NCBI RefSeq assembly: GCF_013114835.1
Contig: NZ_JAAVLW010000005.1
Span: forward strand, 124,001-188,000
Source of the DNA: Bradyrhizobium archetypum
GTDB lineage: Bacteria; Pseudomonadota; Alphaproteobacteria; Rhizobiales; Xanthobacteraceae
Direction: 5' to 3'
Length of the DNA stretch: 64,000 nt
In this document: piece after piece, positions 9,329 to 17,828 of the stretch
How the letters are laid out: each line of letters starts with the position of its first letter
How positions within the stretch are numbered: the first letter of the stretch is position 1
Position numbers and translations under genes: made by a program
Notes under the pieces: generated by a model
The model's input: only the letters and a program-made list of their open reading frames with translations
What the model was told of the DNA's origin: nothing
Databases searched by the model: none

Positions 9329-10582
9329 TCAGGCGACCTGCTCCTTGCGGCCGGCCGCGGCGGCAACGATCGCGCCCTCGCGCTCGAACGCGTCGATCTG
9401 CGCCTCGTCAAAACCATGTTCGCGCAGCACCTCGCGGGTATGCTCGCCATAAACCGGCGCACCCGAACGCACCTTGCCGGGTGTCGCCGAGAATTTGACC
9501 GGCAGTCCAATCGTCTTGACCGGACCGAGCGTCGAATGCTCAACTTCGACCACCATGTCGCGCGCGAGTGTCTGCGGATCGTTCAGCGCTTCCAGCATGT
9601 CGTGCACGGGGCCGCAGGGCACGCCCTTCTCGTCGAGCGCCGCCAGCCAATGCGCCCGCGTGTTCTTGCGGAAGCGCGCGCTCAGCTCGAATTCGAGCTC
9701 CTTCAGATGCGCCATGCGGTCGGAGCCGTTGACGAACCGCGGGTCGGAAGCCAGCTCCAGCGCGCCGAGCGCTTCCAGCATCAACAGCCAGTGCTTCTTG
9801 TTGGCGCCGCCGACCACGAGCCAGCCATCGGACGCCTCGAACGCCTGATACGGCGCGTTGAGCGGATGGGCCGAGCCCATGGCGCGCGGCGCCAAGTTGC
9901 TGGCGAGCGCTATCGTCGATTGCCAATAGGTCTGAACCAGCGCCGCCTCAAACAGCGAGGTCTCCACCCATTGCCCTTCGCCGGTCTTGAGCCGGTGCGA
10001 ATAGGCGGCAAGGATGCCCATGCTGGCGAGGAGACCGGCCGTGATATCGGACAGCGGCGGGCCACATTTGACCGGCGGACCGTCCGGCCGCTCGCCGGTA
10101 AAACTCATGATGCCGCTCATCGCTTGCGCCACCAGATCGAAGCCGCGGCGATGCTTGTAGGGGCCGGTGCGGCCGAAGCCGGACAGCGAGCAATAGATCA
10201 GCGCCGGAAAATCCCGATGCAGCTCCTGATAACCGAAGCCTAGCCGCTCCATCGCGCCCGGCGCAAAGTTCTCGACCAGCACGTCGGCGTCGGCGATCAG
10301 CCGCCGCAGCACTTCCTTACCTCCCGCGGTCTTCAGGTCGAGCACGATGCCGCGCTTGTTCCGGTTCATCATCAGGAAGGAAGCCGCCTCGTCGCCGATC
10401 TTCGGCGGCACCGAGTGCCGCGTGTCGTCGCCATTCGGCCATTTCTCGATCTTGATGACGTCGGCGCCCATGTCGGCGAGCATCAACGTGCAGGTCGGCC
10501 CCGCCATCACATGGGTGAGATCGATGACCTTGAGGCCGGCGAGCGGCCCCGAACGCGGCATCGTGTCGTCTTGAAGGGACAT
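9329..10582 (-). CDS. Class III (CaiB/BaiF) CoA-transferase
   Basis: Family III acyl-CoA transferase, 417 residues, expected to move CoA from a donor acyl-CoA to the carboxylate imported by TctABC. The catalytic aspartate is in RRGFDLVAQAMSG (D149 from this start). PLAGLKVIDLTHVMAGP and CSLSGFGRTGPY are family signatures. The start at 10582 has an AGGAG site seven bases upstream and leaves 8 bases to the preceding crotonase gene; a start at 10606 would overlap it. The acceptor could be a C4-C6 dicarboxylate or hydroxy acid. The substrate is not determined by sequence. Confidence 0.9.
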   Translation of the reverse strand: MSLQDDTMPRSGPLAGLKVIDLTHVMAGPTCTLMLADMGADVIKIEKWPNGDDTRHSVPPKIGDEAASFLMMNRNKRGIVLDLKTAGGKEVLRRLIADADVLVENFAPGAMERLGFGYQELHRDFPALIYCSLSGFGRTGPYKHRRGFDLVAQAMSGIMSFTGERPDGPPVKCGPPLSDITAGLLASMGILAAYSHRLKTGEGQWVETSLFEAALVQTYWQSTIALASNLAPRAMGSAHPLNAPYQAFEASDGWLVVGGANKKHWLLMLEALGALELASDPRFVNGSDRMAHLKELEFELSARFRKNTRAHWLAALDEKGVPCGPVHDMLEALNDPQTLARDMVVEVEHSTLGPVKTIGLPVKFSATPGKVRSGAPVYGEHTREVLREHGFDEAQIDAFEREGAIVAAAAGRKEQVA

Positions 10583-10590
10583 GCGGGCTC

Positions 10591-11391
10591 CTATTGGCCG
10601 CGCCATTGCGGCGGGCGCTTGGTGAGAAACGCGTCGAGCCCTTCACGGAAATCCTGGCTGGTGTAGCACATTAGGATCAGGTCCTCGCCCTCCTCGCGCG
10701 TCAGCCGTTTCTGCAGCCGGGCCACCGCCTGCTTGGTCGCACTCAACGTGAGCGGCGCATTGCCGGCAACCAGCCGCGCGATCTCGTCGGCGCGCTTCTC
10801 GAGCGCTGCGAGATCAGCGACGACCTCGTTGAGCAGGCCCACCGAGGCCGCCTCCTCGGCGTCGACAAGCCGTGCCGTGAAGATCAGATCCTTGACACGC
10901 GCCGGGCCGATCAACGCGGTAATGCGGCTGACATTCGACATCGAGAGGCAATTGCCGAGCGTGCGTGCGATCGGAAAGCCTATCCGCGTGCTTCTGGTGC
11001 CGATGCGCAGATCGCAAGAGGCCGCGATGCCCGCCCCGCCGCCGGTGCAGGCGCCGTTGATGGCGGCAATGGTCGGCACCCGGCATGTTTCCAGAATCCC
11101 GAGCACGCGGTCGATGCGGTTCTCGTAGTCGAGCGCGTCCTGCGGCGCCGCGAAGGCACGGAACTGATTGATGTCGGTGCCCGCGGCAAACGCCTTGTCG
11201 CCGGCCCCCCGCAGCAGCAGCACCTTGATCGCATGGTCGCGGTTGGCGAGCTCGCAGATCTCGGCCAGCCGTTCGTACATCTCGAAGGTAAAGGCGTTGC
11301 GCGCCTGCGGCCGGTTGAAGGTTATCCGGCCGATGCCGTCTTCGAGGTCAAACAGTAGATCACCCTCCCGTACCGCCACGTCCTGATCCAT
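10591..11391 (-). CDS. Crotonase-superfamily protein lacking both usual catalytic glutamates
   Basis: Enoyl-CoA hydratase/isomerase fold, 266 residues, first gene of the TTT operon. The CoA-binding and oxyanion-hole elements are present (AFAAGTDINQF near 68-77; INGACTGGGAGIAASCDLRI near 111-130). The two acid/base glutamates of classical hydratase (the E of GGGCEL and of PE) align here with G121 and with the PIA of FPIARTLG. Simple hydration is therefore unlikely; a decarboxylase, hydrolase, isomerase or lyase role is possible. The start at 11391 (MDQDVAVREG) has AAGGG nine bases upstream. The frame is open upstream to 11496, but that would cross the divergent promoter. Confidence 0.8.
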   Translation of the reverse strand: MDQDVAVREGDLLFDLEDGIGRITFNRPQARNAFTFEMYERLAEICELANRDHAIKVLLLRGAGDKAFAAGTDINQFRAFAAPQDALDYENRIDRVLGILETCRVPTIAAINGACTGGGAGIAASCDLRIGTRSTRIGFPIARTLGNCLSMSNVSRITALIGPARVKDLIFTARLVDAEEAASVGLLNEVVADLAALEKRADEIARLVAGNAPLTLSATKQAVARLQKRLTREEGEDLILMCYTSQDFREGLDAFLTKRPPQWRGQ

Positions 11392-11419
11392 GCTGCTGGC
11401 CCTTATTAATGGATTTTTA

Positions 11420-11501
11420 CCAATTTGAATGCAAAAATTCCATTTATCAAGCTGGAACAGGAAAGAATCCGGTGATATAGCCATTTTTGCATTCAAATTG
11501 G
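11420..11501. promoter_or_regulatory. 19-bp perfect inverted repeat, probable GntR operator pair
   Basis: The arm CCAATTTGAATGCAAAAAT at 11420-11438 recurs exactly as its reverse complement at 11483-11501, 44 bases further on. Each arm carries its own partial dyad (AATTT at one end, AAATT or similar at the other). The pair fills the 118-base gap between the divergent TTT operon and the gntR gene. Two copies in this position are what an autoregulating GntR/FCD repressor that also controls the operon would need. The second arm ends 8 bases before the gntR start codon. Confidence 0.6.
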
Positions 11502-11509
11502 ATTTTGGG

Positions 11510-12172
11510 ATGCTTCATGAGGAAGTCGTAGGCCGCGTCCGCGCGATGCTGCTCGATGGCGAAATTCCACCGGGGGCGCGGATCCCTGAGCGCGACCTTT
11601 GTGAAAGGCTGCAGATCTCGCGGACGCCGTTGCGCGAAGCCCTCAAGGTGCTTGCCGCAGAAGGCCTGGTCCAATTGCTGCCGAACCGCGGCTCGCGGGC
11701 AGCCAGGCTGACCGACAAGGACATGCGCGACCTGTTCGAGGTGTGCCAGGGGCTTGAAGCGCTGGCCGGCGAACTCGCCTGCGAGCGCATCACGGACGCC
11801 GAGATCGCCGACATCGCGGCTGCTCATGCAGCGATGCTGCGCCACTACGGCGATCGCGACCTTCTGCAGTACTACCGCTGCAACCGCACCATCCACGAGG
11901 CGATCATTGCCGCGGCCGGCAATCCCGTGTTGTCGGGCCTCTATGAATCGGTCACGGCACGCATTCGCCGTGCCCGCTATGTCACGCCGATGACGCCGCG
12001 ACGCTGGGCGCTGGCGGTGCAGGAGCACGAAGCGATCCTCAATGCACTGCAACGCCGTGACAGTGTGGGCTTGTCGCATATCCTGCGCGCGCACTTGCGC
12101 CACAAGCGCGACGAGGTCCTGCAGGCCGGCTTCGCGGAGACCGAACCGGCAGAACAGGCCCGCGCGTCATAG
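11510..12172 (+). CDS. GntR-family (FCD) transcriptional regulator of the TTT operon
   Basis: FadR-type regulator of 220 residues. An N-terminal winged helix-turn-helix (PERDLCERLQISRTPLREAL, about residues 27-46) is followed by an all-helical FCD ligand domain with the metal-ligand pattern of this class (NRTIHEAII and related His residues). It is divergent from the carboxylate operon, which it probably controls in response to an acid substrate or its CoA ester. The start at 11510 gives a normal N-terminus. The frame is open from 11429, but that start lies inside the first operator arm. Neither start has a strong ribosome site. Confidence 0.88.
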   Translation: MLHEEVVGRVRAMLLDGEIPPGARIPERDLCERLQISRTPLREALKVLAAEGLVQLLPNRGSRAARLTDKDMRDLFEVCQGLEALAGELACERITDAEIADIAAAHAAMLRHYGDRDLLQYYRCNRTIHEAIIAAAGNPVLSGLYESVTARIRRARYVTPMTPRRWALAVQEHEAILNALQRRDSVGLSHILRAHLRHKRDEVLQAGFAETEPAEQARAS

Positions 12173-12177
12173 CAGCG

Positions 12178-12194
12178 TCAGGCCTGAGGCCTGA
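12178..12194 (+). terminator. Hairpin after gntR
   Basis: A perfect 7-bp stem (TCAGGCC / GGCCTGA) with a 3-base loop starts 6 bases after the gntR stop. No T-run follows. It is probably a transcript-end or stability element. Confidence 0.35.
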
Positions 12195-12452
12195 TGGACG
12201 CCCGAAGCGCATGTCCATCTCTAGTGACGACGTCGACCGTTGGTGCGCGCATTGGGCGGCCTGCGGTCTTTTTCAGAGTGCGCCCTTCCGAACGATAACC
12301 AGTCGTTCACCATGACGGCGAATCCCGCCGCGCGATCAACCAAATAATTCACGCCTCAAGTTCCCTTATACCTTTGATGCCTAGTCATCCTTTCGGGATG
12401 GCTGTGTTGGCGGGGCATCCCTGCGTAGGCGTAAGAGTAGATCGTAAAGCGT

Positions 12453-13250
12453 ATGAACATCGCACGTGTTGTCGTCCTGACTATCGCGTTGAGTGCCGGC
12501 GGCGTCGCCGCCTATCTCGTCCGTGGCACGGATGAAAAATCCCGACCGGCGCCCGAACCGGTCGTACAGTTGCCCACGGTGGAAATTCTGGTTGCGAAGT
12601 CCGACATCGGGCTCGGCCAGCAGGTCAAGCCCGAGGACCTGCAATGGCAGGCCTGGCCTGCCGCGGCCGCTGGCAGCAATCTGATCAACCGTGCCAGCAA
12701 GGCCAACGCCATCCAGGAAACCGCCGGCTCGATCGCGCGCATCCCGTTCTTCGCAGGCGAGCCGATCCGCGAGCAGAAGCTGGTCAAAGCCAACGGCTCC
12801 GGCTTCATGGCCGCCATCCTGCCGACCGGCATGCGGGCGATCTCGACCGAGATCTCGCCGGAAACCGGCGCCGGCGGCTTCATCCTGCCCAACGACCGCG
12901 TCGACGTCATCCTTTCCAAGCGCGACAAGAATCCGGACAGCAAGGGAGCCGACGTCGCCCAGTCGGAAATCATTCTCTCCAACATCCGCGTGCTGGCGAT
13001 CGATCAGGCGCCGAAAGAAAAAGAGGGCAGCAACTCCCTCGTCGGCCGCACCGCCACACTCGAACTGAAGCCCGAGCAGGCCGAGACGCTGGCGCGTGCA
13101 CGCCAGAGCGGCTCGCTCTCGCTCGCGCTGCGCAGCATCACCGATGCCAATGCGCCCGAGGGCCAGACCGAGGAACAGGTCAAAAGACGAAGCGAGAGCG
13201 TCAACGTGGTTCGCTACGGAGTCGCCAATCAAACGACGGCACAGAAGTGA
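12453..13250 (+). CDS. cpaB: Flp/Tad pilus assembly protein CpaB
   Basis: Periplasmic-side component of the Tad (Flp) type IVc pilus machine, 265 residues. An N-terminal hydrophobic segment (MNIARVVVLTIALSAGGVAA) is followed by the SAF domain (VEILVAKSDIGLGQQVKPED, about 44-63) and the RcpC/CpaB domain (GMRAISTEISPETGAGGFIL), which ends in RVDVILSKRD. It is the first of four tightly spaced genes in the order cpaB-cpaC-cpaD-cpaE. The 280 bases upstream hold no pilin or prepilin peptidase gene, unlike a full tad locus. Confidence 0.93.
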   Translation: MNIARVVVLTIALSAGGVAAYLVRGTDEKSRPAPEPVVQLPTVEILVAKSDIGLGQQVKPEDLQWQAWPAAAAGSNLINRASKANAIQETAGSIARIPFFAGEPIREQKLVKANGSGFMAAILPTGMRAISTEISPETGAGGFILPNDRVDVILSKRDKNPDSKGADVAQSEIILSNIRVLAIDQAPKEKEGSNSLVGRTATLELKPEQAETLARARQSGSLSLALRSITDANAPEGQTEEQVKRRSESVNVVRYGVANQTTAQK

Positions 13251-13267
13251 CCGAAAGGACTCCTGAA

Positions 13268-14728
13268 ATGAAGTTTGGGGAAAATAAGTCGGCGATGCGG
13301 ACCGTGGCGGTGCGCGCCCTGTTGTTGTCGGCCGTCGGCGCGCTGACGCTCGGCCCGTTGCTGCCCGTCGTCGCAGCCGAGTCGGAGAAAGATCCGGTGA
13401 CGACCTCCGCCATCGGTCCGGTCAAGATGCGCTTCCTGTCGCTCGGCATCGGCAAGTCGATGGTCGTCGATCTGCCGCGCGACGTGAAGGATGTGCTGGT
13501 CGCCGATCCGAAGATCGCCAATGCCGTTATTCGCTCCCCGCAACGCGCCTATATCATCGGCGGCGCCGTCGGCCAGACCAACGTGGTGTTTTTCGACGGC
13601 GATGGCCAGCAGATCGCGTCCTACGACATCGCAGTCAAGCGCGACCTCAACGGCGTGCGTGCCGCGCTGCGACAGGCGATGCCGGGAATCCAGATCGAAG
13701 GCGTCGGCGACAGCGTGCTGCTGACCGGCTCGGTATCGAGCCCGGTCGAAGCCCAGCAGGCCGGCGAGATCGCCGCGCGGCTGGTCGGTGGATCCGAGAA
13801 GGTCGTCAACTCGATCGTCGTTCGCGGCCGCGACCAGGTGATGTTGAAGGTCACTGTCGCGGAAGTCCGTCGCGATATCATCAAACAGATGGGCATCGAT
13901 CTCAGCGCCAGCATGAATGTTGGCAACACCTCGGTGCTTTTCAACAATAACAATCCCTTCACGGCAAATAACGCGCCGCTCGTCCCCGGCAATAGTCTGA
14001 TCGGGCAATTCGGCTCGGCGCCGTCGGTCAGGGCGACGCTTCGCGCGATGGAAACCGCCGGTGTGGTGCGGACGCTTGCCGAACCCAATCTCACCGCGAT
14101 CTCCGGCGAATCCGCAACGTTTATCTCGGGCGGCGAATTTCCCATTCCGACCGGGGTGACCTGCCAAACAACCACGCCTGGTACGATCGGACAATGCGTC
14201 CAGACCGTCAGCTTCAAGAAATTCGGCATCTCGCTCAACTTCACGCCGGTAGTGCTGACTGAGGGACGGATCAGCCTGCGGGTGATGACGGAAGTGTCGG
14301 AAGTCTCGACCGAAAACTCCCTGACTGGCGGTGCCGGTGGAACGACCATTCCCTCGATCAAGACGAGGCGTGCAGAGACCACGCTGGAAATACCATCCGG
14401 CGGCTCGATGGCGATGGCCGGCCTGATCCAGGAGCAGACCAAGCAGGCCGTCAACGGCCTGCCCGGGGTTGATCAATTGCCGGTTTTGGGCGCGCTGTTC
14501 CGCAGCCAGGACTTCGTCAACAACGAGACCGAACTGATGGTTCTCGTGACGCCGTATGTCGTGCGCGCGGTCGCGCAGAAGGAACTGTCGCGGCCCGATG
14601 ACGGCTTCGCGCCGGCTGCCGATTCCCAGTCCACGCTGCTCGGGCGCATCAACCGCATCTACGGCCTCGCTGCCCGCGTCGATCCGGTCGCCGGCGTCCA
14701 GGGCAACTTTGGCTTCATCATTGATTGA
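13268..14728 (+). CDS. cpaC: Tad pilus outer-membrane secretin CpaC
   Basis: Secretin that forms the outer-membrane channel of the Tad pilus, 486 residues. A signal peptide ends near VAAES. The N0-like domain (MRFLSLGIGKSMVVDLPRDV) follows, then a BON-type domain (about residues 129-180) and the secretin core (about 190-445), with VPGNSLIGQF, GGEFPIPTGV and SIKTRRAETTLEIPSGGSMA. The start at 13268 has an AAAGGA site nine bases upstream and an N-terminal signal. The much longer open frame beginning at 12644 only antedates it inside cpaB. The gene lies 17 bases after cpaB. Confidence 0.94.
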   Translation: MKFGENKSAMRTVAVRALLLSAVGALTLGPLLPVVAAESEKDPVTTSAIGPVKMRFLSLGIGKSMVVDLPRDVKDVLVADPKIANAVIRSPQRAYIIGGAVGQTNVVFFDGDGQQIASYDIAVKRDLNGVRAALRQAMPGIQIEGVGDSVLLTGSVSSPVEAQQAGEIAARLVGGSEKVVNSIVVRGRDQVMLKVTVAEVRRDIIKQMGIDLSASMNVGNTSVLFNNNNPFTANNAPLVPGNSLIGQFGSAPSVRATLRAMETAGVVRTLAEPNLTAISGESATFISGGEFPIPTGVTCQTTTPGTIGQCVQTVSFKKFGISLNFTPVVLTEGRISLRVMTEVSEVSTENSLTGGAGGTTIPSIKTRRAETTLEIPSGGSMAMAGLIQEQTKQAVNGLPGVDQLPVLGALFRSQDFVNNETELMVLVTPYVVRAVAQKELSRPDDGFAPAADSQSTLLGRINRIYGLAARVDPVAGVQGNFGFIID

Positions 14729-14768
14729 GTTTCAGAACTGTTCACCGCGTGGGGACGAGGACAGACCG

Positions 14769-15512
14769 ATGACAACCAGAACACCGCTCCATCGCGTTAA
14801 GGTCGGGGGGCTGCTTAGCGCCCTTCTCGGCCTTTCGGCGACACTCGGCGCTTGCACGTGGCAATCCACGGAAATCGTGACGACCGCGAGCGTATCTGAT
14901 GATTACCGCCACCGTCATCCGATTGCCGTAACCGAAGCCGATCACTCGATCGTCGTGTTCGTCGGCCGCGGCCGCGGCGGCCTCTCCGGGCCGCAACGCG
15001 CCGACGTCATGGGCCTGGCGCAGGCCTGGATGCGCGAAGGCACCGGCGCAATCGTCGCCGATGTCCCGATCGACACCGCGAACGCGCACGCGGCCGCGTC
15101 GTCGTATCAGGAAATCCGATCGGTGCTGATGGCGGGCGGCGTGCCCGCGCGCGCCATCACGCGGCGTCACTACCACCCCGACGATAGCAGGACCTTGCCG
15201 ACGATCAGGCTGAGCTACCCGAAGATTTCAGCCGTGGCCGGTCCGTGCGGGCTGTGGCCGCAAGACCTCGGGCCGAACATCGACAATGTCGCCTATAGCG
15301 AAAACCGCTCCTACCACAATTTTGGCTGCGCCACCCAGCGCAACCTCGCTGCGATGATCGACAATCCCGCCGATCTCGAACAGCCGCGTCCCGAGAGCGC
15401 CGCCTATACGGCACGGCGCGACATCGCCTTTGAGAAATACCGCAAGGGCACGTCGACCGCGACCACTTACCCCGAAGCCGACAAGGCCAAACTCAGCGAT
15501 ACAGGCAAATGA
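14769..15512 (+). CDS. cpaD: Tad pilus assembly lipoprotein CpaD
   Basis: Pilotin-like outer-membrane lipoprotein of the Tad machine, 247 residues. The lipobox LSATLGAC places the lipidated cysteine at C29. The body shows the CpaD pattern: HPIAVTEADHSIVVFVGRG, YQEIRSVLMAGGVPARAI, and the C-terminal NFGCATQRNLAAMIDNPADL. The start at 14769 was chosen for the signal/lipobox; an earlier in-frame start at 14556 lies inside cpaC. The stop overlaps the cpaE start by 4 bases. Confidence 0.93.
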   Translation: MTTRTPLHRVKVGGLLSALLGLSATLGACTWQSTEIVTTASVSDDYRHRHPIAVTEADHSIVVFVGRGRGGLSGPQRADVMGLAQAWMREGTGAIVADVPIDTANAHAAASSYQEIRSVLMAGGVPARAITRRHYHPDDSRTLPTIRLSYPKISAVAGPCGLWPQDLGPNIDNVAYSENRSYHNFGCATQRNLAAMIDNPADLEQPRPESAAYTARRDIAFEKYRKGTSTATTYPEADKAKLSDTGK

Positions 15513-16792
15513 TCAGCCGCGTCTTTCCAAACTCCGACGATCAACTTGACGACGCGCCGGCGCAGCCCGAGGAATACATCTCGCCGGCGCCACGCGTATC
15601 GGTACAGGCGTTTTGCGCCAGCGTCGCAATCGCAACCGCAGTGCGCGCGGCGAGCGAAGACCGCCGTCTTGGCAAGGCCCACCTCACGGTTCACATGGGC
15701 GGCATTGCCGCCGCCATCGAGGCCTACCACACCGCGCCGACACCGAATGTCATTCTGCTGGAGACCGAACCGGGCTCCGATATCCTCGAGGGGCTCGACG
15801 AGCTCGCGACCGTGTGCGACGCCGGCACCCGCGTCGTCGTGATCGGCAACGCCGGCGACGTCACGCCCTATCGAGAACTGGTGCGGCGCGGCGTCAGCGA
15901 CTACGTCACCGGCCCGATCGAACCCATCGACGTCGTCCGTGCGATATGCGGCCTTTACGCGGCTTCCGAGGCCGTGGCGGTCGGCCGCATCGTCGCCGTC
16001 GTCGGTGCCAAGGGCGGCGTCGGTGCATCCACCGTCGCGCACAATGTCGCCTGGGCGATTGCGCGCGACCTTGCACTCGATTCCGTCGTGATCGATCTCG
16101 ACCTCGCCTTCGGCACCGCCGGCCTCGACTACAACCAGGATCCCGTGCAAGGCATCGCCAACGCGGTCTTTCAGCCGGAACGGCCGGACTCGGCCTTCAT
16201 GGAACGTCTGCTGGCGAAATGCACCGACCGCCTCAACCTGCTGGCGGCGCCGGCGACACTGGACCAGGTCTATGATTTCGGTGCCGACGCGTTCGATGCG
16301 ATCTTCGATACGATGCGGATGACGACCCCCTGCGTCGTGCTCGACGTGCCCCATCAATGGTCGGCATGGACCAAGCGCACGCTGGTCGGCGCCGACGACA
16401 TTCTGATCGTTGCCGAGCCCGATCTCGCCAACCTCCGCAACGCCAAGAACATGCTGAACGTGCTGAAGGCGGCGCGGCCCAACGACCGTCCGCCGCTCTA
16501 TTGCCTCAACCAGGTCGGCATGCACAAGCGTCCCGAAATCTCGGTACGCGAATTCGCCAAGGCGATCGAGAGCCAGCCCATCGCCGCCATTCCGTTCGAT
16601 TCGAAAATGTTCGGTACCGCCGCCAATAACGGCCAGATGATCGCGCAGATCTCAGCCCGGCATCGCACCGCCCAGATGTTCCTGCAGATCGCGCAGCGCA
16701 TGACGGGCCATGCCGTGAGCAAACGGTCGCGGACATCGTTCCTGACCCCGATTATCAAAAAGCTGCAGGGTGCCACAGCCCGCAGGGCGTGA
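15509..16792 (+). CDS. cpaE: Tad pilus assembly protein CpaE (ParA/MinD-like ATPase)
   Basis: Cytoplasmic ATPase needed for polar positioning or assembly of the Tad machine, 427 residues. An N-terminal receiver-like domain (about 30-150; VILLETEPGSDILEGLDELA) is followed by a MinD/ParA-type ATPase with the deviant Walker A GAKGGVGAST near residue 167 and SVVIDLDLAFGTAGLDYN. ATGA overlap with cpaD shows coupling. The next expected genes, cpaF and tadB/tadC, are absent: the following gene is on the opposite strand. Either the motor genes lie elsewhere or this locus is partial. Confidence 0.93.
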   Translation: MISRVFPNSDDQLDDAPAQPEEYISPAPRVSVQAFCASVAIATAVRAASEDRRLGKAHLTVHMGGIAAAIEAYHTAPTPNVILLETEPGSDILEGLDELATVCDAGTRVVVIGNAGDVTPYRELVRRGVSDYVTGPIEPIDVVRAICGLYAASEAVAVGRIVAVVGAKGGVGASTVAHNVAWAIARDLALDSVVIDLDLAFGTAGLDYNQDPVQGIANAVFQPERPDSAFMERLLAKCTDRLNLLAAPATLDQVYDFGADAFDAIFDTMRMTTPCVVLDVPHQWSAWTKRTLVGADDILIVAEPDLANLRNAKNMLNVLKAARPNDRPPLYCLNQVGMHKRPEISVREFAKAIESQPIAAIPFDSKMFGTAANNGQMIAQISARHRTAQMFLQIAQRMTGHAVSKRSRTSFLTPIIKKLQGATARRA

Positions 16793-16803
16793 GCAAAGAA
16801 TGA

Positions 16804-16825
16804 CGGCGGCCGCACCTGGCCGCCG
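16804..16825. terminator. Bidirectional hairpin between cpaE and tadD-like gene
   Basis: A perfect 8-bp stem CGGCGGCC / GGCCGCCG with a 6-base loop lies in the 37-base gap between two convergent stop codons. It is very GC-rich and has no long T-run on either strand, so it could slow both polymerases but is not a textbook intrinsic terminator. Confidence 0.45.
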
Positions 16826-16829
16826 GCGC

Positions 16830-17657
16830 TTAATCGGAACGTCCGGCCGCGGCAATCGGCAGCCTGCCGGCCTCGGCTCGCGCGTTTTCCTTGTCCTTTC
16901 GCGACAGCATCCGCTTCAATTGCGCGACGTTGGCGGCGGCCTCGGCGGGCGGTAGGTCGGCCTTCGCAATCTTTTCCGCCTCGGTGAAATTGCCCTGCAG
17001 GCCAACCGCCAGCGCCAGATTGGCGCGCACGCGCGGATCGCTTCCCCCAACGCTGTGGGCGCGGCGCAGCGTCTCCTCGGCTTTGGGCAATTCTTTCGAA
17101 AGCACGTAGGACAGTCCGAGATTGGACAGCACCGACGGCTGGTCGGGGGCGATTTTCAGCGCGCTCGCATAATATTGTCGCGCTTCCTCATAGCGGCCGA
17201 GCTGATCCAGCGTCGCCCCCTGTGCCGAGAGCAGCCGCCAATCCGGATCGTCGGGGCTGTGGGCGCGACCGAGCACGTCGAAGGCCTGTTGGAAGTTGCC
17301 GTTGTCGGCGAGCGCACGGCCATAGGCGGCGAGCAAGCGCTTGTCACCCGGATGGGCGATGGAAGCCTGTTCGAGCACCGCGACCGCCTGCGATCTTTGT
17401 CCCGTGGCACGCAACGCCTTGCCGTATTTCAGCGCCGCGTCGGCATCCTTCGGATTGCTGCGATAGCGTTCCTGATAGAGTTCGACATCGCGGCGCGGAT
17501 CGCTGGCCCGGCTGGCCTCGGCCTTCTCGTCGATCGAACCGGTAACGTCTGACAGCCCTGAGGTCTGGCAGCCGCCAAGGCCCAACGCCAGGATCAAGGT
17601 GGATGCGCACGCAAGCAGTCGCGCGGCGCGGGGCGGATGGGACAACTTCTGGAGCAT
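16830..17657 (-). CDS. TPR lipoprotein, TadD-like Flp pilus assembly protein
   Basis: 275-residue lipoprotein (lipobox LGLGGC, lipidated C30) with repeated TPR helices at about residues 70-240 (DADAALKYGKALRATGQRSQ; LLAAYGRALADNGNFQQAF; PSVLSNLGLSYVLSKELPKA). It resembles TadD, which helps assemble the Tad secretin. It is convergent with cpaE and transcribed separately, whereas TadD usually lies at the end of the same operon. The TPR family is broad; the TadD call leans on the neighbouring cpa genes. Confidence 0.78.
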   Translation of the reverse strand: MLQKLSHPPRAARLLACASTLILALGLGGCQTSGLSDVTGSIDEKAEASRASDPRRDVELYQERYRSNPKDADAALKYGKALRATGQRSQAVAVLEQASIAHPGDKRLLAAYGRALADNGNFQQAFDVLGRAHSPDDPDWRLLSAQGATLDQLGRYEEARQYYASALKIAPDQPSVLSNLGLSYVLSKELPKAEETLRRAHSVGGSDPRVRANLALAVGLQGNFTEAEKIAKADLPPAEAAANVAQLKRMLSRKDKENARAEAGRLPIAAAGRSD

Positions 17658-17828
17658 GTAGCGGGACTCACGGCGGCAACTGTCCAGCAGTGTTCCCAGC
17701 TTAACCCTAAATTCGGGTTAAACTGACCCGCTGCCACGGTAATGAGCAACCTTCGCGGGGCCTCGTGGCCAGTTGCGCCTTGGTGCCCCGCTCTGCACTG
17801 GCCGTGTCGGTCGACGCGATCAGGATGG

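Noticed and set aside
12644-13267. N-terminal extension of CpaC to 694 residues
   Set aside because: It overlaps most of cpaB; the signal peptide and ribosome site place the start at 13268.
13229-14476. 415-residue minus-strand frame over cpaC
   Set aside because: Antisense to the secretin gene.
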